64,000 nt of DNA, from contig DATKYO010000115.1 in assembly GCA_035528475.1 (NCBI GenBank), forward strand, positions 5,129 through 69,128. The letters are read 5' to 3'. The translations under genes and the position numbers were made by a program. The notes beneath the pieces were generated by a model. That model saw only the letters and a list, made by a program, of their open reading frames with translations. It was not told the origin of the DNA and did not search any database. The DNA is from SD8 sp035528475 (GTDB taxonomy: Archaea; Halobacteriota; Methanomicrobia; Methanomicrobiales; Methanospirillaceae). Below are positions 52,575 through 61,803 of this stretch, piece by piece (position 1 is the stretch's first letter; each line of letters begins with the position of its first letter).

Positions 52575-53465
52575 ATGACCATACGTTCTTATATCGATCT
52601 CATGCGGCTTCATTTCTTTTTTGCCTGGCCACTCCTCTTCTGTTCCGGGTATCTTCTGGCCACAACGGTTTATGGGAATTTTTCATGGCCGGACTTTGTC
52701 CGCGCTGCCCTGATTGGCTTTTTCGGATTTGAAGCAGGTTTCGTGCTCAATGACTATATCGACCGCGACTATGACATAAGAGATATCGAATCCGGGCGCC
52801 TCACAAAATACTGGAGACTATTCGGCACCCGGCCTCTCACTGCCGGCGACATCACCCCCCGCGGAGCCCTTACTCTCTTCATCATCCTCGTTGCAATCGC
52901 TACATTCCTGATATTCACGCTCCCTTCACCCAATTCCTTTTACGTCTTCCTTATCATGATCTACAGTTATTCGGTTGAAGCGTTTTATCAGGTAAAGAAG
53001 CGAACCCAGACACTTCCCATCGCCCAGCTAATCGGCCGGACCGACTTCGCCCTGTTTCCGGTTGCAGGCTATCTCGCCATCGGAAGCCCGGATATGACGG
53101 CTCTTCTCTATTTCATGTTCTTTTACCCATTTGCGCTGGCGCATCTCGGGATTAATGATCTCATTGATGCGGCAAATGACCTGGCAAGGGGAATGAAAAG
53201 CGTCACCTCCCTATACGGACCTTCAGGAACCGTAATCTGGATTGGCGGATTTACTGCCCTCCATATATTCATGGCACTGTTCTTCATGAGCCAACTGGGA
53301 TGGATTGCCCGGGGAGGGATAATATTAGGCATTGCTCTCCTTCTCATAGCGAACCTGGCGATATCGAGGGACCATACCCCGGATGCGGGGCTAAAAGTGC
53401 TCCCGCTCTTCCATGTGGCGATGATCGTGTATGCGGGATCGATAGGACTTGATGCAGTAATATGA
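52575..53465 (+). CDS. UbiA-family prenyltransferase
   Basis: The 296-residue protein has eight or nine membrane helices. The first aspartate motif is NDYIDRDYDIRD and the second is INDLIDAANDLARG. UbiA enzymes attach prenyl chains to aromatic or other acceptors; in archaea several serve ether-lipid or quinone-like syntheses. The acceptor is not clear. Confidence 0.9.
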   Translation: MTIRSYIDLMRLHFFFAWPLLFCSGYLLATTVYGNFSWPDFVRAALIGFFGFEAGFVLNDYIDRDYDIRDIESGRLTKYWRLFGTRPLTAGDITPRGALTLFIILVAIATFLIFTLPSPNSFYVFLIMIYSYSVEAFYQVKKRTQTLPIAQLIGRTDFALFPVAGYLAIGSPDMTALLYFMFFYPFALAHLGINDLIDAANDLARGMKSVTSLYGPSGTVIWIGGFTALHIFMALFFMSQLGWIARGGIILGIALLLIANLAISRDHTPDAGLKVLPLFHVAMIVYAGSIGLDAVI

Positions 53466-53529
53466 GTGTCATCAGAGAACTGGAACCTGCCGGAATCGCA
53501 CTACAGCATTCAATGGAGTCGCACAGATA

Positions 53530-54148
53530 AATATTCCATTTTACAGCCTAAATTTCATGATATCGTCGGTGGAAAGTATTTCCCGGCTATTGCATTCAGA
53601 AGTATCGAGAAGGTTCTCGAAAAACCAGTATTTATGATCACGGTTTTATATGGGAACAAAAGTTGTATGGCGGGGTAACCCTGGGTTTTATAAATGGGGA
53701 AACACTCAAAGGTGAAGTAGTTATCAACGCACTTACCTCGCTTCTGGCAAATGCCATGAAAAGAATTTATGCCACACAGGAATTGGAAGAGGGAAAGGAA
53801 TGGTTCAGACAACTCTTTGAAAGCGCTCCGGATGCGATTTACCTCTATGATCTCAAAGGGAGATTCATAGACGGAAACCTGGCGGCAGAAGAAATGATTG
53901 GCGGGGAAAAGGCGGGATTCATCGGTAAAAGTTTTCTGGACCTTGATATTCTTCATGCAAAAGATATCCCGAAAATTATTAAGGCCCTCGCTCAGAACAG
54001 GCTGGGATTCCCTGTTGGCCCTCTCACTCTGACGCTTAATTGCCTTGATAATAGACAGGTCCTGGCTGAAATGAGGGCCATACCTATCGTTACACGAAAC
54101 AAAACCGTCGTTCTCGGTATTGCCAGGGATATCGGAAACAGGAAATAA
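53530..54148 (+). pseudogene. Truncated, frameshifted GAF/PAS sensor
   Basis: One frame reads LQPKFHDIVGGKYFPAIAFR and EKPVFMITVLYG and ends at a stop near 53680. The next frame continues LYGGVTLGFINGETLKGEVV and a PAS domain (LFESAPDAIYLYDLKGRFID) to 54148. Together they match the GAF-PAS part of common Methanomicrobiales sensors, with one frameshift near 53650. The N-terminal part and any C-terminal output domain are missing. It lies just after the UbiA gene. Confidence 0.75.
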
Positions 54149-54400
54149 GTATTGTTCTCTTATGCAATTGTTCGTTTTTATGCCCGGTTTTTTTGTCGAA
54201 TCAAAGTTCCATATCCAAAGTCTACAGGATGATGGCTGGACAAGCTGCAAATATCTTTTATCTGACTGGAAGAGTTCAATCGCAGAATCTGATTTCATAA
54301 CTCGCCAATTTCACCTTGAACATAAATATCCTGCACAAGGAGTTCTTATGGCAAATACATTTATACGCCCTGGTTCTTTTCCTTCCATTGGTGAAATGTC

Positions 54401-54793
54401 ATGAAATTCATCATTTGCGGAATCGCCATACTTCTTCTGTTACTTGCCGGGTGTACGACGACAACCGAACAACCTGCCGGATATACGGACGTTACGCCGG
54501 CAGAGGCAAAACAGTTGATCGATGATAATCCCGACCTCGTTATTATCGATGTATCACCGCATTATGCCAACGGGCATCTGCCCGGTGCAGTGAGTTATTA
54601 TCTTGGTGATGGATCGCTGGACCAGGCCATCCCTTCGCTGGATAAGAACGCGAAATACCTTATCTACTGCCATGTGGACAGTGTATCAATCGCAGGATCG
54701 CAGAAACTGGTTGATGCAGGCTTTACGAATGTTTACCGGCTGGAAGGGAATTACCAGGCCTGGGTTGATGCCGGGTATCCTGTGGAGAAATGA
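54401..54793 (+). CDS. Rhodanese-like lipoprotein
   Basis: The 130-residue protein has an N-terminal lipobox (ILLLLLAGC) and a single rhodanese domain with the active Cys in LIYCHVDSVS and the last motif VYRLEGNYQAWVDAGYP. It would sit on the outer face of the membrane and may transfer sulfur or sense it. It lies just before the arsenic cluster on the other strand. Confidence 0.88.
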   Translation: MKFIICGIAILLLLLAGCTTTTEQPAGYTDVTPAEAKQLIDDNPDLVIIDVSPHYANGHLPGAVSYYLGDGSLDQAIPSLDKNAKYLIYCHVDSVSIAGSQKLVDAGFTNVYRLEGNYQAWVDAGYPVEK

Positions 54794-54878
54794 ACTCCAT
54801 TTCTCTCCTATCCCTTCTCTTCTCCAATCACATTTGCTTATATAACCAGCACGGCTGCTTTGAAAGAAAAAGATATGC

Positions 54879-55598
54879 CTATATCATGCCCGTGAGCGGC
54901 CCGTATACAATAAACACATAATACACGCCTGCTCCGATGAATACCACCGCTGCCCCGCCCTTCACCCAGCTTTCCACGTTCTGCACTGCCGACATCATCT
55001 TCGCGATCCTGTCCATAGCATGCACAATCAGGAAAGAGACCACAATTACCGGGAGACCGGTTGCCAGTGCAAAAACTGCAGGGACAACAATCACATCACC
55101 TGTCTTTAAAGCGATGGGGATGAGCATTCCAAAAAACAAGACTGCACTGAATGGGCAGAAAGCGAGAGCAAAGATAACTCCAAGAAGAAATGCCCCTATA
55201 TATCCTCTCTCCGCCAGGATTTTCTCAATTTTTTGCAGCTTCCCCCTCGTTCCGGGGAGGGGAAGATCGATGATACCGAGCATCACAATTCCCATGAGAA
55301 TCAAAAAGGGGCCGAGCAGTTTTTCCCCGTAATCCTGGAGGAAGAAGGAAATTGCCTGGATATTCAATCCACTGTATACGATAAGGGAAGCTATGGCAAT
55401 ATATGCCACCATCCTCCCCAGGCTGTACACCATTCCAACAAGCAGCGTATGACTGCTGTCTCCGATTTTACGCGATATATATGCAATGGCAGTAATATTG
55501 GTGGCGAGCGGGCATGGGGAAAATGCCATCACCAACCCGATGAAGAAGGCAGCGATGATCGGGATGCTGTTCGTCCCCAGCGCTTCCAAGGCACCCAT
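54879..55598 (-). CDS. arsG: ArsG-type permease
   Basis: The 239-residue protein has six helices of the CcdA/DsbD type, with FSPCPLATNITAIAYISRKI (Cys in helix one) and FALAFCPFSAVLFFGML (Cys in helix four). It matches the ArsG family of aromatic arsenical permeases. It follows the arsF gene closely (8 bases) and ends the arsenic cluster. The paired Cys may carry electrons or arsenic. Confidence 0.75.
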   Translation of the reverse strand: MGALEALGTNSIPIIAAFFIGLVMAFSPCPLATNITAIAYISRKIGDSSHTLLVGMVYSLGRMVAYIAIASLIVYSGLNIQAISFFLQDYGEKLLGPFLILMGIVMLGIIDLPLPGTRGKLQKIEKILAERGYIGAFLLGVIFALAFCPFSAVLFFGMLIPIALKTGDVIVVPAVFALATGLPVIVVSFLIVHAMDRIAKMMSAVQNVESWVKGGAAVVFIGAGVYYVFIVYGPLTGMI

Positions 55599-55606
55599 GA
55601 AGTCTA

Positions 55607-56086
55607 TCAGGAATAATCCCCCGCAAGCCGCTTCTCTATCAGTTCTTTCAGATAAGCCATGTATTCATCCTTATTTCCGATTTTGTACCACACCGCATTA
55701 TTTTCCTCTTTATGGAATCCCTCGCCATCATACACCCCAATCCAGAGGGAAGAGCCGGTCGGCTCGTACCGCTCCACCAGTAATCGATTCTCCGGGAGGT
55801 CAAAATTTATGTGGGCAAAGACAATTTTTCCCGACTCATTCTCAGACGAAAAATACGTATTCACTGTTTCTTCCGCATATGCACCAAGAGTTATGCAGGA
55901 ATAACATTGCCGGGTCGCATGGAAATGGTATATCTCCACTTTTTCCACAGAGCTGTTTGATGTGGGGGGGGAATTTATTCCTGCATCCATACTATTTTCA
56001 GTCTGGCCTGAGCAACCGCAGGCAAGCACTGTAAATCCGAGGAGAAGCAATACAAGTGGGGTCAGTAATAGCGCCTTTTTATTCAT
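55607..56086 (-). CDS. arsF: ArsF-like lipoprotein
   Basis: The 159-residue protein has an N-terminal lipobox near LACGC, then a thioredoxin-like domain with YHFHATRQCYSCITLG (CxxC). This is the ArsF-type partner of ArsG. GGAG lies before the ATG at 56086. It is thought to take part in reduction or removal of nitro-aromatic arsenicals; this role is by family knowledge only. Confidence 0.7.
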   Translation of the reverse strand: MNKKALLLTPLVLLLLGFTVLACGCSGQTENSMDAGINSPPTSNSSVEKVEIYHFHATRQCYSCITLGAYAEETVNTYFSSENESGKIVFAHINFDLPENRLLVERYEPTGSSLWIGVYDGEGFHKEENNAVWYKIGNKDEYMAYLKELIEKRLAGDYS

Positions 56087-56116
56087 TTTTACTCCATTGT
56101 GCATTCTTTTAATTTT

Positions 56117-56476
56117 CTATTTTTTGATTTTCTGAGAAATTGCCTGTGAAAGGGTCTCGATTTCGTCATACCGTACTTCTTCCAGTCCCCGCTTCACGAT
56201 GCCCTCACGCGTGGCTACAATATATATATCAGGGTCTATTCCAATGCCTTCCGTCCTCTTTTTGGCACAGCATTCCTCGCAACCGTCCACTACAACCAGG
56301 TAGTCTTCCCCTTCCATCTCCTTTTCAAGAGCGTGATGGAGAGCGGTGAGTTTCAGGTGCCTTGCAATAAGTGACGGGTTCCTTTGCCGGAGAGCGTGTG
56401 CGGCCTGCGTGGTGAGTTTTCCCGTATGTGAGATCCCTGAACAGGTGAGAAGGGTTACAGATTTCTCGTCATCCAT
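56117..56476 (-). CDS. DGC-domain zinc-binding protein 1
   Basis: The 119-residue protein has the DGC motif LVVVDGCEECCAKKR and an N-terminal TCSGISHTGKLT. DGC proteins bind zinc through four Cys and are commonly found in arsenic and heavy-metal operons. The ATG overlaps the acr3 stop by one base (TAATG). A second DGC gene lies on the other side of acr3. Confidence 0.85.
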   Translation of the reverse strand: MDDEKSVTLLTCSGISHTGKLTTQAAHALRQRNPSLIARHLKLTALHHALEKEMEGEDYLVVVDGCEECCAKKRTEGIGIDPDIYIVATREGIVKRGLEEVRYDEIETLSQAISQKIKK

Positions 56477-57657
56477 TATGAGAACCACCCCCGGGTCCGG
56501 AGGCAGATCCTTACGAGCATGAGCATCACTGGCACTTCGATCAGCACACCAACCACTGTGGCCAGTGCTGCACCGGAAGCCAGTCCAAAGAGTACTGTTG
56601 CGGTAGCGATGGCCACCTCAAAATGGTTTGAGGCCCCTATCATAGCCGATGGGGCAGCATCCTCATAATCCAGCCTGATAAACCTGGAAAGAAAATACCC
56701 CAGGCAAAAGATGAACATGGTCTGGATAAAAAGTGGAATGGCAATCCAGAGGATCGTGAGCGGCTGGGCCAGAATGACATCGCCCTTGAAACTAAAGAGC
56801 AGAACAAGGGTAATGAGAAGAGCTGTGATGGTCACCGGCGTGAGGAGATGTACGAACTTTTTGTCGAACCAGTCTTTTCCCTTCACCTTAATGATGATTC
56901 TTCGTGAGAGAAACCCGGCAGCAAGGGGCAAGGCTACATAGATGCCAATTGAAAGTGCCAAAGCCTGCCAGGGGACCGGAAGTTGGCCGACACCAAGAAG
57001 GTATCCTCCCACTGGGGCATATAAAAAGAGCATGACAAGGGAGTTTATCGCAACCATCACAAGGGTATGTCCGTCATTCCCCTGTGCCAGGTAACCCCAG
57101 ACAAGCACCATAGCCGTGCAGGGCGCAATTCCAAGCAGGATGCAGCCGGCAAGGTAACTTCTCCACAACGGAATTTCAAGCATTTTCATCCCGTCAACAA
57201 ACACCACAGTCCCATCCCCATAGGTCGCTCCCACCGGCAGATCCAGTCCGAACGGCATCTTCACCAAGTCGATCGCTTCGGTGCCGATGAACCCGATAAA
57301 GACCGTTCCCAGGAAGAAGAGGGCGATGGCATACATAGTGAACGGCTTGATTGCCCAGTTGACAAAAAGCGTCAGGGCAACGGGTTTGATATTTTTTCCT
57401 GCACTGAGCACTTCAGCGAAGTCAATCTTCACCATAATGGGATACATCATGAAGAAAAGACAGATTGCAATCGGGATGGAGACGACAGGAGCATCTCCCG
57501 AATAGATTGAAAGCGAATCCAGGTAAAGAGCTGTCCCGGGTGCAAGACGGCCCAGAATGATTCCTCCCCCTATACTGAGCAGTACCCACACTGTAAGATA
57601 CCGTTCGAACCATCCAAGCCCTTTGGACTCTTTCGTGATGCACACTTCTCCGGGCAT
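56476..57657 (-). CDS. acr3: ACR3-family arsenite efflux transporter
   Basis: The 393-residue protein has ten helices. The ACR3 motifs are LLGIAPCTAMVLVW with the essential Cys, and SAMIGASNHFEVAIATAT. ACR3 exports arsenite with the proton gradient. Start 57657 (MPGEVCITK) follows AAGG and lies eight bases after the upstream stop. An upstream frame to 57759 overlaps the DGC gene. Confidence 0.95.
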   Translation of the reverse strand: MPGEVCITKESKGLGWFERYLTVWVLLSIGGGIILGRLAPGTALYLDSLSIYSGDAPVVSIPIAICLFFMMYPIMVKIDFAEVLSAGKNIKPVALTLFVNWAIKPFTMYAIALFFLGTVFIGFIGTEAIDLVKMPFGLDLPVGATYGDGTVVFVDGMKMLEIPLWRSYLAGCILLGIAPCTAMVLVWGYLAQGNDGHTLVMVAINSLVMLFLYAPVGGYLLGVGQLPVPWQALALSIGIYVALPLAAGFLSRRIIIKVKGKDWFDKKFVHLLTPVTITALLITLVLLFSFKGDVILAQPLTILWIAIPLFIQTMFIFCLGYFLSRFIRLDYEDAAPSAMIGASNHFEVAIATATVLFGLASGAALATVVGVLIEVPVMLMLVRICLRTRGWFS

Positions 57658-57664
57658 GGGAACC

Positions 57665-58081
57665 TTAATCGTCCTGTACTCTTCCCTTTCCTTCCCAGGC
57701 TGCAGATACCACTTTTTCGATATCGTCCTCTGTATAATCCTGTGAATGCACCTTCTCAATCCCGAGACCGGTGATTATCAGGTGCTGGGCAATCCCTACC
57801 CCTTGTGAATCTGCAATCTTTTTCCCGCATTCGTTGGAGCACCCGTCTATAATCACTACTTCATTCGCACCGGCAATTCCTTCCATGAGGCCGGGATTAC
57901 CACTCCCGAGAAGGGCAATGCAGGTCGCATTTCCGTATCCTTCTTCGGTAAGCTGGAGTGCAGCGCAATTAGATATCTGGCCTACATTTGCCAGACCCGC
58001 ACAGGGAAAGAGTATCCGTATCTTTCTCTCTTCAGGTCCGGACCCCTCACCACAGGCACATTCTGGACCGTTTTTCGCCAT
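57665..58081 (-). CDS. DGC-domain zinc-binding protein 2
   Basis: The 138-residue protein shows FPCAGLANVGQISNCAALQL and VVIIDGCSNECGKKIAD, the DGC pattern. It is longer than the other copy, with a Cys-rich N terminus (MAKNGPECACGEGSG). It probably traffics zinc or arsenic in the cluster. Confidence 0.88.
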   Translation of the reverse strand: MAKNGPECACGEGSGPEERKIRILFPCAGLANVGQISNCAALQLTEEGYGNATCIALLGSGNPGLMEGIAGANEVVIIDGCSNECGKKIADSQGVGIAQHLIITGLGIEKVHSQDYTEDDIEKVVSAAWEGKGRVQDD

Positions 58082-58087
58082 TCTCTC

Positions 58088-58324
58088 TTACCCCTGCAGG
58101 ATCTCTTTTAATTCCTTCACATCCGCTACCCTTCCGGAGACTTTCATCTCCCCGTCCACGGCCAGGGCTGGAGTGAGCATTACACCGCGATCCATTATCT
58201 CGGTGATATCGTCAATTTTTTTAATCTCGGCATCAATTCCGAGTTCTTTTACCGCAATCCCGACATTTTTCAAAAGGCGTTTGCATTTCATGCACCCTGT
58301 TCCAAGAACTTCAATTACGACCAT
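58088..58324 (-). CDS. Thioredoxin-like redox-active disulfide protein
   Basis: The 78-residue protein has the redox site GTGCMKCKRL and the cis-Pro loop LTPALAVDG, of the MTH895 small thioredoxin type. Such proteins often occur with ArsP-type permeases. It begins one base after the upstream gene's stop (ATG at 58324), with an earlier ATG at 58336 possible. Confidence 0.9.
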   Translation of the reverse strand: MVVIEVLGTGCMKCKRLLKNVGIAVKELGIDAEIKKIDDITEIMDRGVMLTPALAVDGEMKVSGRVADVKELKEILQG

Positions 58325-58325
58325 C

Positions 58326-58589
58326 TTATTCACCATTATTCTCTGCACTCTTCTCGTATTCTATCATCAATGCCTTCATGTACTTCTCCTCCGCAGACCG
58401 GGGAACATAATTGTAAATTTTAACTCTTTTCAGCAATTCCTCTGCTATCCTTTTCTTGTCGATCAGGCTCATTTCTCTCACGTCTGTAATGACCCGGTCA
58501 AGCATTGCAATGCCTACCACCACTCCATCGACGTCAATCCGGCGAATCCGCCGGAGCGCCTCCGCAGCACAGCAGGGTTTTTTATCCAT
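58326..58589 (-). CDS. Small ars-cluster protein, unknown function
   Basis: The 87-residue protein begins MDKKPCCAAEALRRIRRIDV and has a helical second half (KRIAEELLKRVKIYNYVP). The CC near the start may bind metal. It overlaps the ArsP-like gene by eight bases. The same type of gene stands next to ArsP-like permeases in other archaea, as I recall. Confidence 0.75.
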   Translation of the reverse strand: MDKKPCCAAEALRRIRRIDVDGVVVGIAMLDRVITDVREMSLIDKKRIAEELLKRVKIYNYVPRSAEEKYMKALMIEYEKSAENNGE

Positions 58590-59685
58590 TCACCCCACAT
58601 CCTGGAATCCCCAGATACGGGAAATAATTTCCAAAGATAACTCCCGCGACAGTTGAGAACACAATTACGAGGACCATATAAGCAAGGGTCTTTCTTGATC
58701 CCATTATTCGATACAGCACAAGGAGGGAGGGAAGACTGATCGACGGTCCTGAAAGGAGGAGGGAAAGGGCCGGACCCCCTGCCATTATCCCCTGGGTATA
58801 ACCGAACGTCCCGCCGATGATTGGCACTTCAAGGAGTGTGGGCATATAGAGAATAGTGCCCACAAGGGACGCAAGCAGACATGAGAATAGTGAATTTTCT
58901 CCAAATAACGGGCGAAAGGTCTCAGGAGGAAGGAAAAATGCAATAATTCCCACGAAGAAGGTGCCTGCAATGAGTACGGGGAAAATTTTCTTCACGAGGT
59001 CCCAAATCTCGTATCCCCACTCGGTCACTTCGTCACGCTCATAATAGTAAATGAGCAGAAAGGCTACGCCAAGAGTCAGGAGATACACGATTGAGAGGCG
59101 AATGATCAGATTCAGTTGTGAGGCGCCGATGACAAGAATGAGAACCAAAAAGATAAAAAAGACAGGAACGACCCATTTCGGTCGAAGCGTTTTGTCCTCA
59201 CCAATTGGCATAAACCCTTTGCTCGATGCACTGAGCTTTCGATCATACTCCCGAAAGAGCGTTGCCATGATCAAGCCGATGGCAATGGCCATCACGATTG
59301 CAAAGAGAGCTCTCGCGAACCCAAGGTCCCAGCCCAGCACACTCGCCGTATAAATGATTGCGAGGATGTTGATTGCCGGCCCGGCATAGAGGAACGTGGT
59401 AGCAGGGCCGATGCCGCTCCCTTTCTTGAGAATGCCGGCGAACATGGGGAGAATGGTGCAGGAGCATACAGCCAGGACCACACCGGATATGGACGCGATT
59501 CCGTAGGAGACCGATTTCTTTGCATCAGGACTGAAATATTTTAGAATTGCCTCCTTTTTCACAAATGCAGCAATTGCCCCTGCAATAAAGAATGCAGGCA
59601 CCAGGCAGGTGACTGTGTGGGCAGCAAGGTACTCAACGACTGCGCTGACACCAGATAGAAGGGCACCTGTGACGGGGTCGGTCAT
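58582..59685 (-). CDS. ArsP-like permease (DUF318)
   Basis: The 367-residue protein has eight to ten helices with the motif AVCSCTILPMFAGILKKG, in which the Cys pair is diagnostic of the ArsP_1 family, and later GTILYMPTLLEVPIIGG and GPALSLLLSGPSISLPS. ArsP exports organic, methylated trivalent arsenicals. It is the first gene of the ars operon on the minus strand. Confidence 0.9.
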   Translation of the reverse strand: MTDPVTGALLSGVSAVVEYLAAHTVTCLVPAFFIAGAIAAFVKKEAILKYFSPDAKKSVSYGIASISGVVLAVCSCTILPMFAGILKKGSGIGPATTFLYAGPAINILAIIYTASVLGWDLGFARALFAIVMAIAIGLIMATLFREYDRKLSASSKGFMPIGEDKTLRPKWVVPVFFIFLVLILVIGASQLNLIIRLSIVYLLTLGVAFLLIYYYERDEVTEWGYEIWDLVKKIFPVLIAGTFFVGIIAFFLPPETFRPLFGENSLFSCLLASLVGTILYMPTLLEVPIIGGTFGYTQGIMAGGPALSLLLSGPSISLPSLLVLYRIMGSRKTLAYMVLVIVFSTVAGVIFGNYFPYLGIPGCGVNG

Positions 59686-59806
59686 GGAGACAGTTCACCT
59701 CTACAGCCTGGACTGAGATCGTTTTTTCGCGAGTGATATTCCATTCCTTTCTCCGTAATTCAATTTTTATTCGTAACCGGAACTCTTTCTAAATTTGGAG
59801 AGGATT

Positions 59807-59826
59807 ATTTCAATTATATTTGAAAT
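59807..59826. promoter_or_regulatory. Perfect inverted repeat, likely ArsR operator
   Basis: Arms ATTTCAA and TTGAAAT are exact reverse complements around the spacer TTATAT. The site lies between divergent arsR and arsP genes, about 120 bases before each start, and overlaps an AT-rich box. ArsR proteins bind such short palindromes; binding here is an inference. Confidence 0.55.
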
Positions 59827-59947
59827 ATTCTCAACAATAAATCTTGTGTTATGATACGAAAATTGAATGAATACTTTCAGAATGCATGTAGCCCGTGATG
59901 TCGAGAGAGAATGATTAAGTGATGAGAGTATTTTATATTATTTTGAA

Positions 59948-60352
59948 ATGGATAAAAAAACCTCATGCTCCAGTGTATCGATACGAGAGATTGATGATAT
60001 CTCTATTCCGGATGAGATTGCTGAATCACTCTGTTCCTGTGGCGGGCTTGAGGGGCTGATCGCAAACCTTCCCCCTGACATTCTCCTCGTTAAGATGCGA
60101 GGCTGGTATAAGGCCTGTGCAGACCCGGCAAGGCTGAAGATACTATTCATGCTGAGGATTCAGCCGCTCTGCGTCTGCGTTATCAAGGGCGTGGTCGGGA
60201 TGGCTGATTCAAAGCTTTCCTACCACCTTTCCATTTTAAAAAAGAACGGGCTGATTGAAGGTGAGCAACAGGGCAATTATATCGTATATCGCATCACTCC
60301 GGTGGCCCGGATTTTCCTGAATGATGAAATGAAGCGATCCGGTTTTCCCTGA
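59948..60352 (+). CDS. arsR: ArsR-family regulator of the ars cluster
   Basis: The 134-residue protein has a winged helix (DPARLKILFMLRIQPLCVCV, DSKLSYHLSILKKNGLIEGE). The ELCVC-type metal site (LCVCV) is typical of arsenic sensors. An N-terminal Cys pair (SLCSCGG) may add a ligand. It lies divergent from the ars operon. TATA TTTTATATTA is about 15-20 bases upstream, so the mRNA is nearly leaderless. Confidence 0.92.
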   Translation: MDKKTSCSSVSIREIDDISIPDEIAESLCSCGGLEGLIANLPPDILLVKMRGWYKACADPARLKILFMLRIQPLCVCVIKGVVGMADSKLSYHLSILKKNGLIEGEQQGNYIVYRITPVARIFLNDEMKRSGFP

Positions 60353-60578
60353 ACGCAGATGAATGAATTGGGCATTTTCGCCAGGACATTCCAGGCTATT
60401 TCCCTTTCATTGGTTCAAAACTTCTTCATTCTTTAGATCTGTGCACACCAATACCCGATACCCATTCATCTCGCAAGTGCTCATCGCGCTGCACAAACCG
60501 GTTGCAGAGGATACATCATAAAGAAGTAAGGCCACGGGATGGCAGGTAGCTATATTTTTAGAGAGGCAAGTATTATGC

Positions 60579-61472
60579 ATGAAACCTTTACTTTTCGGAC
60601 TCCTTACCGGAGCCCTTATCCTTTTGCTCTGCATCAGTGGATGCACCACCCAGCCTGGTGCTCCGCAAACCACTGCGGCTACCACTCAACCAACAGCAAC
60701 ACCTGTTCAGACAACTACTATCTCTTCGGAAACAGGCACGCAGCAGGGACTTGCAGGAGTAGCCTGGTACCTTGTTGCATTCAATTCCGGCACCTCGGGT
60801 TCACTCAATGTCCTGCCAGAGACAGAGATCACCGCTTTCTTTGATGGAAATGGCGCCGTATCCGGTTCCGCCGGATGCAACCGGTATACCGCATCCTATT
60901 CCGGCACCCTGAATGGCCTGGCTATCGGCACTCCTGCAACCACACGAATGATTTGCGACACGCCTTCAGGGATAATGACCCAGGAGACGTATTACCTGAC
61001 CACTGTCCAGAGTGCTTCAACTTTTAAAATCGAAGGCGATATCCTGACCATCATGGAAGGCAATGGAAATGCCATTCTCACCTTTACGAAAGTCGTACCG
61101 GGGTCACAACCGTCTGCCCCGCTTACCGGGGGAGCCTGGCACCTTACAGCCTATATAGACGTAAAAGGGGAGATTTTTACTCCCCTATCGGGCACAACGC
61201 TCACCGTGCAGTTTGACGAGGGCGGCGATGTTACCGGAAGCGCCGGGTGCAATAATTTCTTCGGGACTTATACCATCCCGGACGACGGGAGAATTTCGAT
61301 TGGCCCGCTCGCATCAACGCTGATGGCCTGCCCTGGAGACGGGGTAATGGACCAGGAGACGATGTATCTCCAGCTGCTCCAGAATATGAACATCTACTAC
61401 ATTTCAGGGGACGAACTTATCCTCTCCGGAGAGACGGGGAAAGCCACTCTTATATTTGATCTCCGGAAGTAA
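60579..61472 (+). CDS. Lipoprotein with two META domains
   Basis: The 297-residue protein has a lipobox (ILLLCISGC), a Thr-rich linker and two META/HslJ-type domains (VSGSAGCNRYTASYSG and VTGSAGCNNFFGTYTI). Each domain has the SGSAGCN motif. It would be an extracellular lipid-anchored protein of unknown role, possibly in envelope stress. A clear terminator follows. Confidence 0.9.
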   Translation: MKPLLFGLLTGALILLLCISGCTTQPGAPQTTAATTQPTATPVQTTTISSETGTQQGLAGVAWYLVAFNSGTSGSLNVLPETEITAFFDGNGAVSGSAGCNRYTASYSGTLNGLAIGTPATTRMICDTPSGIMTQETYYLTTVQSASTFKIEGDILTIMEGNGNAILTFTKVVPGSQPSAPLTGGAWHLTAYIDVKGEIFTPLSGTTLTVQFDEGGDVTGSAGCNNFFGTYTIPDDGRISIGPLASTLMACPGDGVMDQETMYLQLLQNMNIYYISGDELILSGETGKATLIFDLRK

Positions 61473-61498
61473 GAGAATTCACAATTCTCTCTTTTTTT
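61472..61498 (+). terminator. Hairpin plus poly-T terminator
   Basis: Arms AGAGAATT and AATTCTCT surround a 3-base loop and are followed by CTTTTTTT at 61491-61498, directly after the stop codon of the META gene. Confidence 0.75.
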
Positions 61499-61803
61499 AG
61501 ATGATATGAACAATGCTATGCATAATTATGGGAAAAACGCAATACCTAGAGAATTATCAATTTCATTCAGTTCCACAACGTTAATCAGGCAGGCTGTGCT
61601 GCATCCTTCCAGGCTGCCGCGTTTCAAAACTGATTCTATCGATACGCATCGTAAGGATCCTCACCGTGAGCTCTGCATCTGCAATACCGGATCCTATAAG
61701 AAGGACTATTCTGATGATGCTCTTTATGGATGAAAAAGAGTGAAACAAATACTTTCTAAAAAATTGAATTCAATATTCTCATCACACCTCTATAGGGGAT
61801 AGC
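61499..61803. other. 305-base gap without a gene
   Basis: A 75-codon frame (61506-61733) has no family match or ribosome site and I do not support it. The gap after the terminator is AT-rich; no other signal is evident before the export gene at 61804. Confidence 0.5.

Noticed and set aside
53555..54298. Open frame of 247 codons on the minus strand
   Set aside because: It is antisense to the GAF/PAS remnant, which has recognisable sequence; the minus frame has none.
60407..60685. 92-codon minus-strand frame before the META lipoprotein
   Set aside because: It overlaps the start and lipobox of the META gene and has no family match.
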